Below are positions 1 through 9,403 of a stretch of 64,000 nucleotides of DNA, one piece after another. The stretch comes from Porphyrobacter sp. IPPAS B-1204 (GTDB taxonomy: Bacteria > Pseudomonadota > Alphaproteobacteria > Sphingomonadales > Sphingomonadaceae). A model generated the notes under the pieces. It was not told where the DNA came from. It saw nothing but the letters and a program-made list of their open reading frames with translations, and did not search any database. The stretch lies in the NCBI GenBank assembly GCA_003724185.1, contig RHGM01000001.1, forward strand, positions 1,386,001 to 1,450,000, written 5' to 3'. A program made the position numbers and the translations under genes. Position 1 is the first letter of the stretch. Every line of letters begins with the position of its first letter.

Positions 1-447
1 GCAGAAATACCCGCCGAACTCACCCTTGTTCTCGCCTTCGGCCGCGCCCAGCGGCACGCAGCCGAGGTGGGTGCAGACGCCCATGGTGATCAGGATATCC
101 TCGTGACCTTCCTTGGTGCGCGAGGCCAGCGTGGCCGGATCGCGCATGTCCACGGCGTCATCAGCCTTGGCAGCGGCGATTTCTTCGGGGGTGAGGCGCT
201 TCACGAACAGCGGCTGCTTGCGGAACGTGGTCTTGATGCTCTGACCCGGCTGGATAGCGCCGACATCGACATCGGTGCTGCTCGCCGCGAGCACGTCCTT
301 GGAGGGCGCCATCTGGCTCACCAGCGGGAACAGCAGCGATGCGCCGCCAACACCCGCCGTGCTCAGCGCGGCAATATGGATCCAGTCACGACGGCGCACG
401 CCGTCCTGGGTGCTGAGTTCGCTGCTAGCGGCTGTATCAATAGCCAT
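1..447 (-). CDS. petA: Ubiquinol-cytochrome c reductase Rieske iron-sulfur subunit (partial, C-terminus outside window)
   Basis: This is the Rieske [2Fe-2S] subunit of the cytochrome bc1 complex, which passes electrons from ubiquinol to cytochrome c1 at the inner membrane. The reverse-strand reading from the ATG at 447 gives 149 residues before the window edge. The N-terminus has a twin-arginine-like RRRDW segment (residues 18-22) followed by a hydrophobic stretch, as expected for a Tat-dependent signal anchor. The first cluster-binding motif, CTHLGC, lies near residue 125, and the sequence breaks off at GGYFC just before the second motif (CPCHGS in the family). A purine-rich cagggtaag precedes the start. 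petB and petC would be expected beyond position 1. The forward-strand reading frame over the same bases is a shadow. Confidence 0.93.
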   Translation of the reverse strand, partial: MAIDTAASSELSTQDGVRRRDWIHIAALSTAGVGGASLLFPLVSQMAPSKDVLAASSTDVDVGAIQPGQSIKTTFRKQPLFVKRLTPEEIAAAKADDAVDMRDPATLASRTKEGHEDILITMGVCTHLGCVPLGAAEGENKGEFGGYFC

Positions 448-678
448 TTCGTCTTACCCTGCTCGTTTTGCCGCGGCGGAGAAACGGCCCGCGCGGCGTG
501 ATGTTCCAGAGGCGAGGCTTTCGCCCCTACGCAAATTCCGTCGATTGATCCCTGCCTCGGAGGAGCGGGCGTTTCGTAACGCAACTCACCCTAGGCTTGC
601 GCGGGGCAATTAACGGCAATCCAACGAGATTCCAACCGTGTTTTAAACAAGCCGCGTTCGCTTGGCTGCAAGCCCGCC

Positions 679-1431
679 TTATGGCAGTGCGATCATACTG
701 ATCTGCCTGCCATAATTCGCCTCACCCGCTTGGCTAGCGCGTCTGTGCGAATGGTAACGCGCGACATGGGAGAATGTATCCCGGCCCATATCCGCAATTT
801 TGCTGAGCCCTGCGGCGCCCAGCCGGGCCATGATGAAACCGGGCAGGTCAAAATGCCAGCGCGGGGTGCCTTCCCGCTCCGGAGCGGGGCTGAAGAACGG
901 CTCGGCATCCGCGCCGAAACGCGCGCGGAACGGCGCGTCGACCTCGTAGCTTGGCTGTGCAATCGTCGGCCCGAGGACGGCGGCGATGCTTCCCCGCCGC
1001 GCGCCAAGCGCCTCCATCGCGGCGATGGTGTTTTCCAGCACCCCGTCCACCGCCCCGCGCCAACCGGCATGGGCCGCGCCGATCACGCCCGCCGCAGCAT
1101 CAGCGAACAGGATAGGGCCGCAGTCAGCGGTGACGATGCCGAGCACCACGCCCGGCGTCGCGGTCACCACCGCATCGGCGACAGGGCGGCCTTCGGCCGC
1201 ATCGTCCCAGCTGTCCGTCACGGTCACCACATCGGGCGAGTGCACCTGATGCGGCGCGGCAAGCTTGCCGCCTGCAAGAATCGCATCGGCCGCCGCGGCG
1301 CGCAGGGCTTGCACATCGGCCCCGTCACCCGGCCCGCCAAAGCCGAACTGGTGAACGCCCCCCGCACTGCCGAAAAAGCCGTGCGGCACGCCTGCCAGCA
1401 CGGGATGCGTCTCGATCTGGAAACCCGTCAC
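679..1431 (-). CDS. pgeF: Peptidoglycan editing factor PgeF / YfiH-type multicopper polyphenol oxidase family
   Basis: A 250-residue protein of the YfiH/DUF152 (Cu-oxidase_4) family. Family members act as purine nucleoside/laccase-like enzymes or as amidases that remove misincorporated dipeptides from peptidoglycan precursors. The conserved metal and active-site residues are visible: His61/His64 in the PHQVH motif, Cys104 in TADCGPIL and His121 in AHAGWRG. The start is GTG at 1429-1431, one base after the pepN stop, so the two genes are probably co-transcribed with pepN first. Length is normal for the family. The exact physiological substrate cannot be decided from sequence. Confidence 0.9.
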   Translation of the reverse strand: MTGFQIETHPVLAGVPHGFFGSAGGVHQFGFGGPGDGADVQALRAAAADAILAGGKLAAPHQVHSPDVVTVTDSWDDAAEGRPVADAVVTATPGVVLGIVTADCGPILFADAAAGVIGAAHAGWRGAVDGVLENTIAAMEALGARRGSIAAVLGPTIAQPSYEVDAPFRARFGADAEPFFSPAPEREGTPRWHFDLPGFIMARLGAAGLSKIADMGRDTFSHVARYHSHRRASQAGEANYGRQISMIALP

Positions 1432-1432
1432 C

Positions 1433-4096
1433 TCAGCCTTCCAGACTGCGGCTGACCTGTTCGAAGGTATCGCGTGACAGATTGCCCGCCGCCATGATCC
1501 GTTCGAGCTCGCCCTTCATCAGCGCCGCCCGGCCCGGCTCGATCCGCCGCCAGCGGCCCAAGGCGGGCACGAAGCGCGCAGCGGTCTGCGGGTTGATCGG
1601 ATCGAGGGCGAGGATCACGTCGGCGACCATCCTGTAACCTTCGCCTGTCGCCGCGTGGAAGCCCTTGGGGTTGCCCGCGAAGGCCATGTGCAATGATCGC
1701 ACGCGATTGGGGTTCTTCATCGTGAAGTCGGGATGATCGGCCAGCGCGCGGACGTGCTGGATGACATCGCGGTGGAGCGACAAGGCCTGCAAGGTGAACC
1801 ACTTGTCCACCACCAGCGCATTGCCCTTGTAGCGATCATAGAACGCCGCCAGCTTTTCGGCCCGCGCCGGATGATCGAGCCCGCACAGCACCATCAACGC
1901 GCCCTGCCGGTCGGTCATGTTGTCGGCGGCGTCATATTGCGCCGCCGCCAGAGTGGCCGCGCGCGCCGGATCGGCGGCAGCAATCAGGCCCAGCGCGATG
2001 GTCTTGACCTTGCGCGCCCCGCGCCCTGCCGGATCATCGAGCGTGACGGCCGATGCCCGCGCATGGAGCGCCGTGAGCTCTCCTGCCAGCGCCGTGCCGA
2101 TGGCCGCTTTCAGCCCTTCGCGTGCGGCGTGAATGGCGCCGGGATCGGCCTTGCGCATCCCCGTAGCCATCACCTCGAACAGGTATGTTTCGGACGGCAG
2201 CACCATCAACTCGCCGCGCATCGCATCGTCAAGCCGATCGTCGGCGAGGCTGGAGCGGAACGCGCCGATGATCGCCGCCTCGCCCGCCGCCTGATCCTGC
2301 GCGGACAATTCGCCGCTGGCCGTGCCGACCAGATGGCTGACAGCGAGTTCCTGCAACGCCTCCGACCGGGCGAAGGGATCATCGTCATGCGCGGCGAGGA
2401 ACACGAGGTCTTCGCGTTGCAGGGCCCGCTCGATCACCACCGGGGCAGTGAAGCCGCGGTTGATCGACACCACCGGGTCAGGCCCGGCAAGCGGGAGGGT
2501 GAAGCTCTGCTCCGCCTCGGCCAGTACGATCAGCTGTTCTGCGCCCAAGGCGCCGCTGTGCGAATGCACCGCCACGCGCAGCGGGACCGGCATCGGCAGC
2601 TTGTCGGGCTGGCCGGGGGTGGCGGGAACCGTCTGCTTGAGCGTCAGGGTCAGGCTGTCACCCTCGACCGTCTGCGACACGGTGACACGCGGGGTGCCCG
2701 CTTGGCGATACCACAGCCGGAACTGGGCAAGGTCGATCCCCGCCCCATCCTCGATCGCCTTGACGAAATCCTCGCAGGTCGCGGCCTCGCCATCGTGGCG
2801 GTCGAAATAGAGATCGGTGCCCGCCCGGAACCGTTCGATGCCCACCATGCTGCGCATCATGCGGATCACTTCCGCGCCCTTGTTATAGACGGTGGCGGTG
2901 TAGAAGTTGCTGATTTCGCGGTAGCTGTCAGGCCGGATCGGGTGGGCGAGCGGCCCGCCATCCTCCGGGAACTGCGCGGCGCGCAGGATGCGCACATCCT
3001 CGATCCGCTTGACCGCCTCGCCGCGCATATCCTGGCTGAACAGCTGGTCGCGCAGCACGGTGAAGCCTTCCTTCAGGCTCAGCTGGAACCAGTCGCGGCA
3101 GGTCACGCGGTTGCCCGACCAGTTGTGGAAATATTCATGCGCGATCACGCCTTCGACCGCGTCGAAATCGGCATCGGTCGCGGTGTCGGGGTCAGCCAGC
3201 ACATATTTCGTGTTGAAGACGTTGAGCCCCTTGTTCTCCATCGCCCCCATGTTGAAATCGGACACAGCAACGATGTTGTAGAGATCAAGGTCATATTCGC
3301 GCCCGAACACCTCCTCGTCCCACTTCATCGAGCGGTGGAGCGATTCGACCGCGTGATCGGTGCGCGCAAGATCTTCGGCGCGGACCCAGACATTGCATTC
3401 GACCACGCGGCCCGAGGCTGTGGTGAAGAAGGGCTTGGAATTGGCGACCAGATCGCCCGCCACAAGCGCGAACAGGTAGGACGGCTTGGGCCAGGGATCG
3501 TGCCAATCAGCCCAATGGGTGCCGTTGTCGCCCTCGCCCGCGGCGGTGCGATTGCCGTTGCACAGCAGGATCGGGAAGAGCACTTTGTCGCCTTCCATCC
3601 GCACGGTGTAGACCGACAGCACATCAGGCCGGTCGGGGAAAAAGGTGATGCGACGAAATCCCTCTGCCTCGCACTGGGTGCAGAGCATCCCGTTCGAGGC
3701 GTAAAGCCCCATCAGCTGGGTGTTGGCGCTGGGGTCGATCTGCGTGACGATTTCGACCGTGTGCGCCGTGCCGGGCAGGGTCACGATCAGGTCCGGTCCG
3801 TCCATCCGCCAATCTGCCGCTGCGCCATCAATGGTGACGCTCTGCGCGGTGAGGCTGTCGCCGTTGAGGCGCAGTTCGGGGCTGGGATCGGCCGCAGGGT
3901 TCCGCTCGACGGCGAGCGTGGCGGTGACGGTGGTCGCTTCCAGACCCAGTTTGAAATCGAGATGCGTGGTCGGCACCAGCCACGGATAAGGCGCATAATC
4001 CTCACGCCGGATCACGGGCGGCTCGTGCGGGGTGGGGGCGGCGTCGGCGAGTTCGGGGTTGCCGTCGGGTGTGGTGGGGGTGGTTGCAATGTCCAT
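1433..4096 (-). CDS. pepN: Aminopeptidase N (M1 family zinc metallopeptidase)
   Basis: An 887-residue M1 aminopeptidase that removes N-terminal amino acids from peptides in the cytoplasm. The substrate-binding GAMEN motif is followed by the zinc motif HEYFH (His320, Glu321, His324) and the third ligand Glu343 in LKEG, the spacing seen in E. coli PepN. The C-terminal half is the family's beta and alpha-helical cap domains (DUF3458-type). I start at the ATG at 4094-4096. An upstream in-frame TTG at 4132 would add 12 residues but would leave only 16 bp to the divergent gene at 4149. pgeF follows after one base, which suggests an operon. Confidence 0.95.
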   Translation of the reverse strand: MDIATTPTTPDGNPELADAAPTPHEPPVIRREDYAPYPWLVPTTHLDFKLGLEATTVTATLAVERNPAADPSPELRLNGDSLTAQSVTIDGAAADWRMDGPDLIVTLPGTAHTVEIVTQIDPSANTQLMGLYASNGMLCTQCEAEGFRRITFFPDRPDVLSVYTVRMEGDKVLFPILLCNGNRTAAGEGDNGTHWADWHDPWPKPSYLFALVAGDLVANSKPFFTTASGRVVECNVWVRAEDLARTDHAVESLHRSMKWDEEVFGREYDLDLYNIVAVSDFNMGAMENKGLNVFNTKYVLADPDTATDADFDAVEGVIAHEYFHNWSGNRVTCRDWFQLSLKEGFTVLRDQLFSQDMRGEAVKRIEDVRILRAAQFPEDGGPLAHPIRPDSYREISNFYTATVYNKGAEVIRMMRSMVGIERFRAGTDLYFDRHDGEAATCEDFVKAIEDGAGIDLAQFRLWYRQAGTPRVTVSQTVEGDSLTLTLKQTVPATPGQPDKLPMPVPLRVAVHSHSGALGAEQLIVLAEAEQSFTLPLAGPDPVVSINRGFTAPVVIERALQREDLVFLAAHDDDPFARSEALQELAVSHLVGTASGELSAQDQAAGEAAIIGAFRSSLADDRLDDAMRGELMVLPSETYLFEVMATGMRKADPGAIHAAREGLKAAIGTALAGELTALHARASAVTLDDPAGRGARKVKTIALGLIAAADPARAATLAAAQYDAADNMTDRQGALMVLCGLDHPARAEKLAAFYDRYKGNALVVDKWFTLQALSLHRDVIQHVRALADHPDFTMKNPNRVRSLHMAFAGNPKGFHAATGEGYRMVADVILALDPINPQTAARFVPALGRWRRIEPGRAALMKGELERIMAAGNLSRDTFEQVSRSLEG

Positions 4097-4148
4097 GACC
4101 GCCGATTTAGGTTGATTCGGGCTCAGGTCCAATGGTTAGGTTGCCGCC

Positions 4149-4955
4149 ATGGCGCATCTTGTGATCTTTGGCCTCGGCTACACCGCTGCCCGCATCGCTG
4201 CAGCAATGCAGGCGCATGGCTGGCAGGTCAGCGCCACCGGCAGCGCGGGCGACATCGCCTTTGCAGACCGCGACGCTGTCATGGCGGCACTGGGCGGCGC
4301 CACACACATCCTCTCCTCCGTCCCGCCTGACCGGGCGAGCGGCGGCGATCCGGTGCTGGATGCCTATGGCGAGGCACTGAGGGGGCGGGAACTGTTCTAC
4401 CTCTCGTCCACCGGCGTCTACGGTGACCGCGCTGGCGCCTGGGTCGACGAGGCGACACCGACCATTGCGCAATCGGGCGCTGAAGCCGTTGGGGGCCGCC
4501 GCAACGCCCGCGCCGAGGCTGACCTTGCGTGGCTCAACATGGGCGCGCGGGTGTTCCGCCTGCCGGGCATTTATGGGCCGGGCCGCAGTGCATTGGACCG
4601 GGTGCGCGAGGGCAAGGCGCGGCGGATCGACTTGCCCGATCAGGTGTTCAGCCGCGTCCATGTCGATGACATCGTGACCGCCGTAGTCGCGGCGCTCACG
4701 CAGGACGCTCCGCCGGGGGCTTACAACGTCGGCGATGATTTGCCCGCCAGCGGCAACGCCGTCACCGAACACGCCTGCCGCTTGCTGGGCATGGAACCGC
4801 CGCCGCTGGAGACGCTGGAGGACGCCAATCTGTCGGAGATGGCGCGGGGCTTCTATATGGAGAACCGCCGCGTCGCCAACGGCAAGGCCAAGCGGGTGCT
4901 GGGGTGGACGCCGCGATACACCACCTATGTCGAAGGTCTCGCGGCGCTCCTGTAA
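4149..4955 (+). CDS. YeeZ-like NAD(P)-binding epimerase/SDR family protein
   Basis: A 268-residue atypical SDR of the NAD-dependent epimerase/dehydratase group. It has an N-terminal Rossmann motif VIFGLGYTA (residues 5-13) and a YLSSTGVYG segment that carries the Ser-Thr-Tyr part of the active site, but the usual YxxxK lysine position is not obvious. The overall pattern is that of E. coli YeeZ relatives, whose substrate is unknown. It is transcribed divergently from pepN with a very short shared intergenic region and ends one base before the convergent exporter gene. The enzymatic role is inferred from fold only. Confidence 0.8.
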   Translation: MAHLVIFGLGYTAARIAAAMQAHGWQVSATGSAGDIAFADRDAVMAALGGATHILSSVPPDRASGGDPVLDAYGEALRGRELFYLSSTGVYGDRAGAWVDEATPTIAQSGAEAVGGRRNARAEADLAWLNMGARVFRLPGIYGPGRSALDRVREGKARRIDLPDQVFSRVHVDDIVTAVVAALTQDAPPGAYNVGDDLPASGNAVTEHACRLLGMEPPPLETLEDANLSEMARGFYMENRRVANGKAKRVLGWTPRYTTYVEGLAALL

Positions 4956-5903
4956 TCAGCGCCGCAGGGTGCCGCTCTGCTGCACCTGCACCGCCTTCAC
5001 GCGCCGCGCCCTGAGAGCCATCCCCATGCCGATCAGCGCAAGCGCCATGCCGCCCGCCGACAGCGCGTCCCACTTGAACCCTTCGAACAGGGTCGACAGC
5101 AGCATCGCCACGCAGACCGTCACGATCCCGTTGTAAGCAGTCTTCCCCGCGCCGATTTCACGCACCAGATTGTAATGCAGCGGAAAGGTGACGACCGAGC
5201 CGATTATCGCAAGGTAGGCTGTGCCCGCCCAGAACTGCCACGCGGTCGGCAGCTGCGGCGGGCCTGCGGTCATGAAGGCATAGGCCAGATCGAAGGCGGT
5301 GCCGTACAGCATCGCCCACGCCAGCAGGCTCACCATCGGCACCCCGCGCCCGGTGGGATTGGCCTGCACCACATTGGCAATCGAAGCGGCCAGCATCCCG
5401 CCGATCGCCAGCATGATGCCAAGGCCCACGTTGCCGCCCAGCGGCGCGGCGTTCCATTCATGCACCAGCAGCATGGACACGCCCGCAATCGCGACCAGAC
5501 TGCCGCCGATGAACCCGCCCTGCACCTTCTCGCCAATGAAAATCTTGGCGAAGATCGCATTGGGCACCATCAGCAGCGCGAACATCACCGCGACGATGCC
5601 TGAGGTGATGTGTTCCTCGGAATGATAGACGAACAGGAAATTGCCGCTGAACTGCGCGATCCCGACGCCCAGCGCCAGCAGGTGCTCCGCCCGGTTCAGC
5701 CGCAGCCGGTTGCCCATCACCACCGCCAGCACGAACAGCGCCGGGGTCGCCAGCATGAAGCGGTAGAACACGCCCCACGCGGCGGGCACGTCAGCAATCT
5801 GGCCGGTGATGACGAACCAGGTCGATCCCCAGATCGTGCCGGTCAGCATGAAGGGGATCAGCACCTTGGGGCTGAGCATAGACGGGGCGGAAGCGTCACT
5901 CAC
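4956..5903 (-). CDS. DMT-superfamily (EamA) permease
   Basis: About 315 residues with roughly ten hydrophobic segments and two EamA repeats, typical of drug/metabolite exporters of the inner membrane. Just after the start come the first membrane helix, with LIPFMLTGTIWGSTW, and the alternation of short loops seen in the family. The GTG at 5901-5903 overlaps the stop of the upstream threonine aldolase gene in a GTGA arrangement, so translation is probably coupled. The ATG at 5877-5879 is an alternative start eight codons in. Substrate unknown; export of an amino acid or related metabolite would fit the coupled neighbour but is inference. Confidence 0.85.
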   Translation of the reverse strand: MSDASAPSMLSPKVLIPFMLTGTIWGSTWFVITGQIADVPAAWGVFYRFMLATPALFVLAVVMGNRLRLNRAEHLLALGVGIAQFSGNFLFVYHSEEHITSGIVAVMFALLMVPNAIFAKIFIGEKVQGGFIGGSLVAIAGVSMLLVHEWNAAPLGGNVGLGIMLAIGGMLAASIANVVQANPTGRGVPMVSLLAWAMLYGTAFDLAYAFMTAGPPQLPTAWQFWAGTAYLAIIGSVVTFPLHYNLVREIGAGKTAYNGIVTVCVAMLLSTLFEGFKWDALSAGGMALALIGMGMALRARRVKAVQVQQSGTLRR

Positions 5904-6925
5904 AGCGCGGCGATGGCCTTGCCCAGCGCAGCTGCGTCCTCGGGGCGGGTGTTCCAGGCGGTGACGAAGCGGGCGGATGTCTCGCCCCAATCGTAGAAGG
6001 CAAAATCCTGCGCCCGCAGCGCAGCGCGCTCGGCCTCGGTCAGGTGCACGAACAACTCGTTCGCCTCGACCGGGTGGAGCAGCCGATCCCCGCAGCCCGC
6101 CGCCACTTCCAGCGCCGCGGCGTTGGCGTGGGTGGCGTTGGCGAGCCACAGGCCATCATCCAGCATGGCGAGGATCTGCGCCGCGAGATAGCGCCCCTTG
6201 CATTGCAGATGGCCTGCACGCTTGCGGCGATAGCGGACCTGCATCGCGGCGTCGGGATCGAACAGCACCACAGCCTCGGCGCCCATCCCGCCGTTCTTGA
6301 TGAACCCGAAGGCGAGGCTGTCCACCGGACCGCTCGCGGCACGTGCAGCGGCTTCGGGCGAGCCGCCCAGAAAGGCTGCCGCATTGGCGAAGCGTGCGCC
6401 GTCCATATGCAGGCCAAGGCGGCGTTCCCTGGCAAAGGCCCCAAGCACGGCCAGTTCTTCTGGCGAGTAGGCGCGGCCATATTCGCTCGCCTGCGTGATC
6501 GCCACCGCATGGGGCTGAACCTGATGCACGTCATTGCGGATCGGGTCGATCAACGCGGCAATATCGGCAGGCGTCAGCTTCGCGCCCGCGCCTTCCGCCA
6601 GCATCAGCTTTGCGCCGTGGAGGAAGAACCCCGGCGCGCCGCCTTCGTCGACCTCGATATGCGCCTCGCGGTGGCACACCACCCCGCCGTGGGGGGCGCA
6701 CATCGTGGCGAGCGCCAGACAGTTCGCCGCCGTCCCCGTCGCCACCCACAGCGCAGCGCATTCGCGGCCGAACAGCGCGGTGAAACGCGCGTTCAGCTCG
6801 GCCGAGAGCGCATCCCCGTCGTATGGGTTGTCCGCTTCGTCGGCCTTGCGCATCGCCTCCCACAGGCGGGGGTGGACGGGCGCGGCGTTGTCGGACAGGA
6901 AGGGCTTGGCTAGGGTCATCGGCAT
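5900..6925 (-). CDS. Low-specificity L-threonine aldolase family (PLP-dependent)
   Basis: A 341-residue fold-type I PLP enzyme that cleaves L-threonine or L-allo-threonine to glycine and acetaldehyde, or related beta-hydroxy amino acids. The cofactor site is visible: HMDGARFANA (Asp175 contacts the pyridine nitrogen) and the Schiff-base lysine Lys210 in GFIKNGGMGAEA. The start ATG at 6923-6925 is followed two codons later by a second ATG (MPMTLAKPF), so the start could be two residues shorter. It overlaps the downstream exporter by four bases. An alternative substrate within the beta-eliminating lyase family is possible. Confidence 0.88.
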   Translation of the reverse strand: MPMTLAKPFLSDNAAPVHPRLWEAMRKADEADNPYDGDALSAELNARFTALFGRECAALWVATGTAANCLALATMCAPHGGVVCHREAHIEVDEGGAPGFFLHGAKLMLAEGAGAKLTPADIAALIDPIRNDVHQVQPHAVAITQASEYGRAYSPEELAVLGAFARERRLGLHMDGARFANAAAFLGGSPEAAARAASGPVDSLAFGFIKNGGMGAEAVVLFDPDAAMQVRYRRKRAGHLQCKGRYLAAQILAMLDDGLWLANATHANAAALEVAAGCGDRLLHPVEANELFVHLTEAERAALRAQDFAFYDWGETSARFVTAWNTRPEDAAALGKAIAAL

Positions 6926-6971
6926 TCGCCTCTAATCGCCAACGCAGCCAATACAAGCAGGAGTAACGCGA

Positions 6972-7289
6972 GTGAGCGAGGAACCCACAAAGCTGACCAT
7001 CACCCACCACGTGGCCGGGCAGGGCGGACGCTATGTCGCGGTGGTCGAGGGTGCTTCGGATGAAGGCTACCTCGAATGGGAGCCGGGCGGGGAGCAGGAT
7101 GGCACGGAAGTGCGCATCGCCGCCCACACGATCGTTCCGCGCACCATCGGCGGGCGCGGTGTGGCGGGCGCGCTGGTGGCGCGGCTGGTGGAGGATGCAG
7201 AGCGGCAGGGTTTTCTGATCCGCCCCGATTGTTCCTATGTCGCCAAGCGGTTTGCCGAGAATCCCGGCTGGGCATCGCTGAAGGCCTGA
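6972..7289 (+). CDS. GNAT-family small acetyltransferase (YjdJ-like)
   Basis: A 105-residue protein with the compact GNAT-like fold of the YjdJ group (Gcn5-related N-acetyltransferase, acetyl-CoA-binding loop RTIGGRGVAGALV). These proteins are thought to acetylate small molecules or proteins; no substrate is known. The start is GTG at 6972, supported by the aggag Shine-Dalgarno sequence ten bases upstream. It runs divergently from the threonine aldolase gene and its 3' end overlaps, tail to tail, the PH-domain gene on the other strand by about 55 bp. Confidence 0.82.
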   Translation: MSEEPTKLTITHHVAGQGGRYVAVVEGASDEGYLEWEPGGEQDGTEVRIAAHTIVPRTIGGRGVAGALVARLVEDAERQGFLIRPDCSYVAKRFAENPGWASLKA

Positions 7290-8776
7290 TCAAGCCGCGA
7301 ATAATCGGTTGCGGCGATGGTTTCCATGATGCGCGCCCTGAGGCTGCGGGCTTCGGCCAGCGGCACGCCGGGGATGGCGAAATCCCCGCCCGCCAGCCCC
7401 AGATGCACCGTCGCATAGCCGCGCAGCCGCGCCAGCGGGCCTTGCGCGATTTCGACCGAATGGAGCTTCAGCCGGGTCGCAATCCGGCTGGTGGGTGACA
7501 TCAGGCCGGTGGTGGCGAAGATCTGCGTGTCGCTCAGCGCATGGCGGCGGAATTCCCATGCGTAAAGGTTAGCCGCTACCGCCAGCACCGCCAGCCCGAG
7601 CGGGATCAGGAACAGACCAAAGGGCGCAAAGATCGCCATCGGGATCGCGGCCAGCACGAACACCGCCGCATCAAGCGCCGCCTTGTCGTTGCGCTGCTGC
7701 TTGCTCGCCCGCTGCCACCGTATCGTATCGTCCGGCAGAGCAAAACCTGCCGCCGCAACGATGGGCGCGATCTCGTCCATCTGCGCAAAGGGCGCGACAA
7801 CGTGGCTTTCCCCTTCCGCATCCTGCGCGAGGCTGACGAAGCTGAGGCCGTGCCAGCCGAAGCGGTAGCGCACCAGCCCGGTGCCAATCACCAGCCCCTG
7901 CACCCGGTGGGCGGGCATCACCACATCGGTGCGGGTCAGCAAGCCCCTTTGCCGCCGGAACCCGCGGGCCGAGCGGGTCAGGGTAAAGCCCCAGTCCCGC
8001 AGCACCGTGCGCACAATACCGGTCATCATCCCGATCACGATGAGGCCGAACAGCCCCGCAATCGCGCCCGCCGCCTGCGCATAGGGGCCAAGGCTGGCGA
8101 CAACGCTGCCCTGTTCCTCCAGCCAGCCGCGCCACAGATCGACATTCCACACATCGATATCGGTGACGGTCTCGACATATTGCAAGCCGCCGCCCAGCAC
8201 CGCGAAGACCGCAAGCGAGAATTCGAACAGGCCGAAGGTGAGAAGCTTTCCGGGGGTGAGAGTGTAAAGCACCTCGCCCTCATCCGAAGGTGCAACAATA
8301 GCGGTGTCAGGATCGGCGCTGGCGGCCGCTTCATCCTCGCGCCGTTCGCGCACCAGCTGGCGCAGACGTTCGCCCTCGGTGTTGGTGAGGTATTCGAGCG
8401 CGAGATCGTCGCCCCCGCCCGCGCCGGTTTCGAACTTGACCGCGACCAGCCCCAGCATCCGCGGCAGCGGCTTGGCCTCAAGGCTCACGTCCTGGATGCG
8501 TTCATAGGGCACCGAACGGGCCGAACGGCTGAACAGCCCGCTTTCCACGCGAATATCCGTCTCGCCGATGGTGTAGGTCAGCCGCCGCCAGCCTGCATAG
8601 GCAAAGGCGGTGCCGATCACCACAGACGCGAGGCCGACACCGATGGCGATCAGGAACCGTCCGTCGCCGCCGATCCCGGAAAAGGCGATGGCGATGGCCG
8701 GAAGAATCGCGCTGCGAATACTGCCGAGCGCGCCGAGGATGACGCTGACCGGCGCGGTGCGCTGTGGCTGCGTCAT
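7235..8776 (-). CDS. YdbT-like membrane protein with bacterial PH domains
   Basis: A 513-residue inner-membrane protein of the YdbT type: paired hydrophobic helices alternate with three bPH2 (DUF304-like) domains. PH-type beta-rich segments such as FSRSARSVPYERIQDVSLE and the final HALSDTQIFATTGLMS are characteristic. The ATG at 8774-8776 overlaps the stop of the upstream YdbS-like gene in an ATGA arrangement, the usual ydbS-ydbT gene pair. In other bacteria such pairs are linked to envelope stress or bacteriocin tolerance; the molecular role here is unknown. Confidence 0.87.
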   Translation of the reverse strand: MTQPQRTAPVSVILGALGSIRSAILPAIAIAFSGIGGDGRFLIAIGVGLASVVIGTAFAYAGWRRLTYTIGETDIRVESGLFSRSARSVPYERIQDVSLEAKPLPRMLGLVAVKFETGAGGGDDLALEYLTNTEGERLRQLVRERREDEAAASADPDTAIVAPSDEGEVLYTLTPGKLLTFGLFEFSLAVFAVLGGGLQYVETVTDIDVWNVDLWRGWLEEQGSVVASLGPYAQAAGAIAGLFGLIVIGMMTGIVRTVLRDWGFTLTRSARGFRRQRGLLTRTDVVMPAHRVQGLVIGTGLVRYRFGWHGLSFVSLAQDAEGESHVVAPFAQMDEIAPIVAAAGFALPDDTIRWQRASKQQRNDKAALDAAVFVLAAIPMAIFAPFGLFLIPLGLAVLAVAANLYAWEFRRHALSDTQIFATTGLMSPTSRIATRLKLHSVEIAQGPLARLRGYATVHLGLAGGDFAIPGVPLAEARSLRARIMETIAATDYSRLDQAFSDAQPGFSANRLAT

Positions 8777-9294
8777 AGCGTCTCGCGGCGGATATGGGCG
8801 CGGATCTCCTCGCGCATCTCACGCGCGAGCGGCTCGCCAAGGCCGGGCAGAGACACGCTGGCATTGTGATTGCCCGCCGTGTGCAGCGTCAGCGTGGCGA
8901 TGCCGAAGAACCGGTCAATGGGGCCCTGTTGCACATCGATATGCTGCACCCGCCCGAACGGCACCACCGTGTCAGAACGGAACAGCAGGCCCCGCACCAC
9001 CCGCAGCCTGTCCGCGCTGATCTGGTAACCGCGGGCGTTGTAGCGGGTCATGGGGATGCGGATGATCAGCGCCAGCGCAATCACCAGCACCGGCCCGGCA
9101 ATAATCCCGCTGGGAAAACCGGTCTCACCCAGAAACGCCGTTTCCAGCACCAGCGCGCCGATCAGAAACGGGATCGCGGTGAGCGTGGTCCTCACCCGCA
9201 GCGCGTGGGCGTAATTGGGGTGGAGTTTGGTCAGCACCCCGTCATCGGCTTCGGGAAGGGCAGGTTCGGCGGTGAGAGCGGGAGCGTGATCCAT
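8773..9294 (-). CDS. YdbS-like PH-domain membrane protein
   Basis: A 173-residue protein with an N-terminal pair of hydrophobic helices and one bPH2 domain (residues about 85-165, including YQISADRLRVVRGLLF and the VPFGRVQHIDVQQGP signature). It is the upstream member of a ydbS-ydbT pair and overlaps the downstream gene by four bases, so the two products are probably made together and may form a complex in the inner membrane. Function unknown. Confidence 0.86.
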   Translation of the reverse strand: MDHAPALTAEPALPEADDGVLTKLHPNYAHALRVRTTLTAIPFLIGALVLETAFLGETGFPSGIIAGPVLVIALALIIRIPMTRYNARGYQISADRLRVVRGLLFRSDTVVPFGRVQHIDVQQGPIDRFFGIATLTLHTAGNHNASVSLPGLGEPLAREMREEIRAHIRRETL

Positions 9295-9403
9295 GGTGCC
9301 TTACTGGCGCAATACAGCGCGTTTGCCTAGCGCATTTATGAGGGCGACGGAGCGTGTTTGCGCTCTTACAAACGCTGGCAAACACATACCGGGAGAGACA
9401 CGC

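Noticed and set aside
1733..4330. An 865-codon open frame on the plus strand opposite pepN
   Set aside because: It mirrors pepN on the other strand, a common artefact of high-GC DNA, and shows no domain, ribosome-binding site or sensible composition. The same reasoning removes long frames at 730-1455, 7541-8869, 15765-17102, 17099-18448 and 41131-42645.
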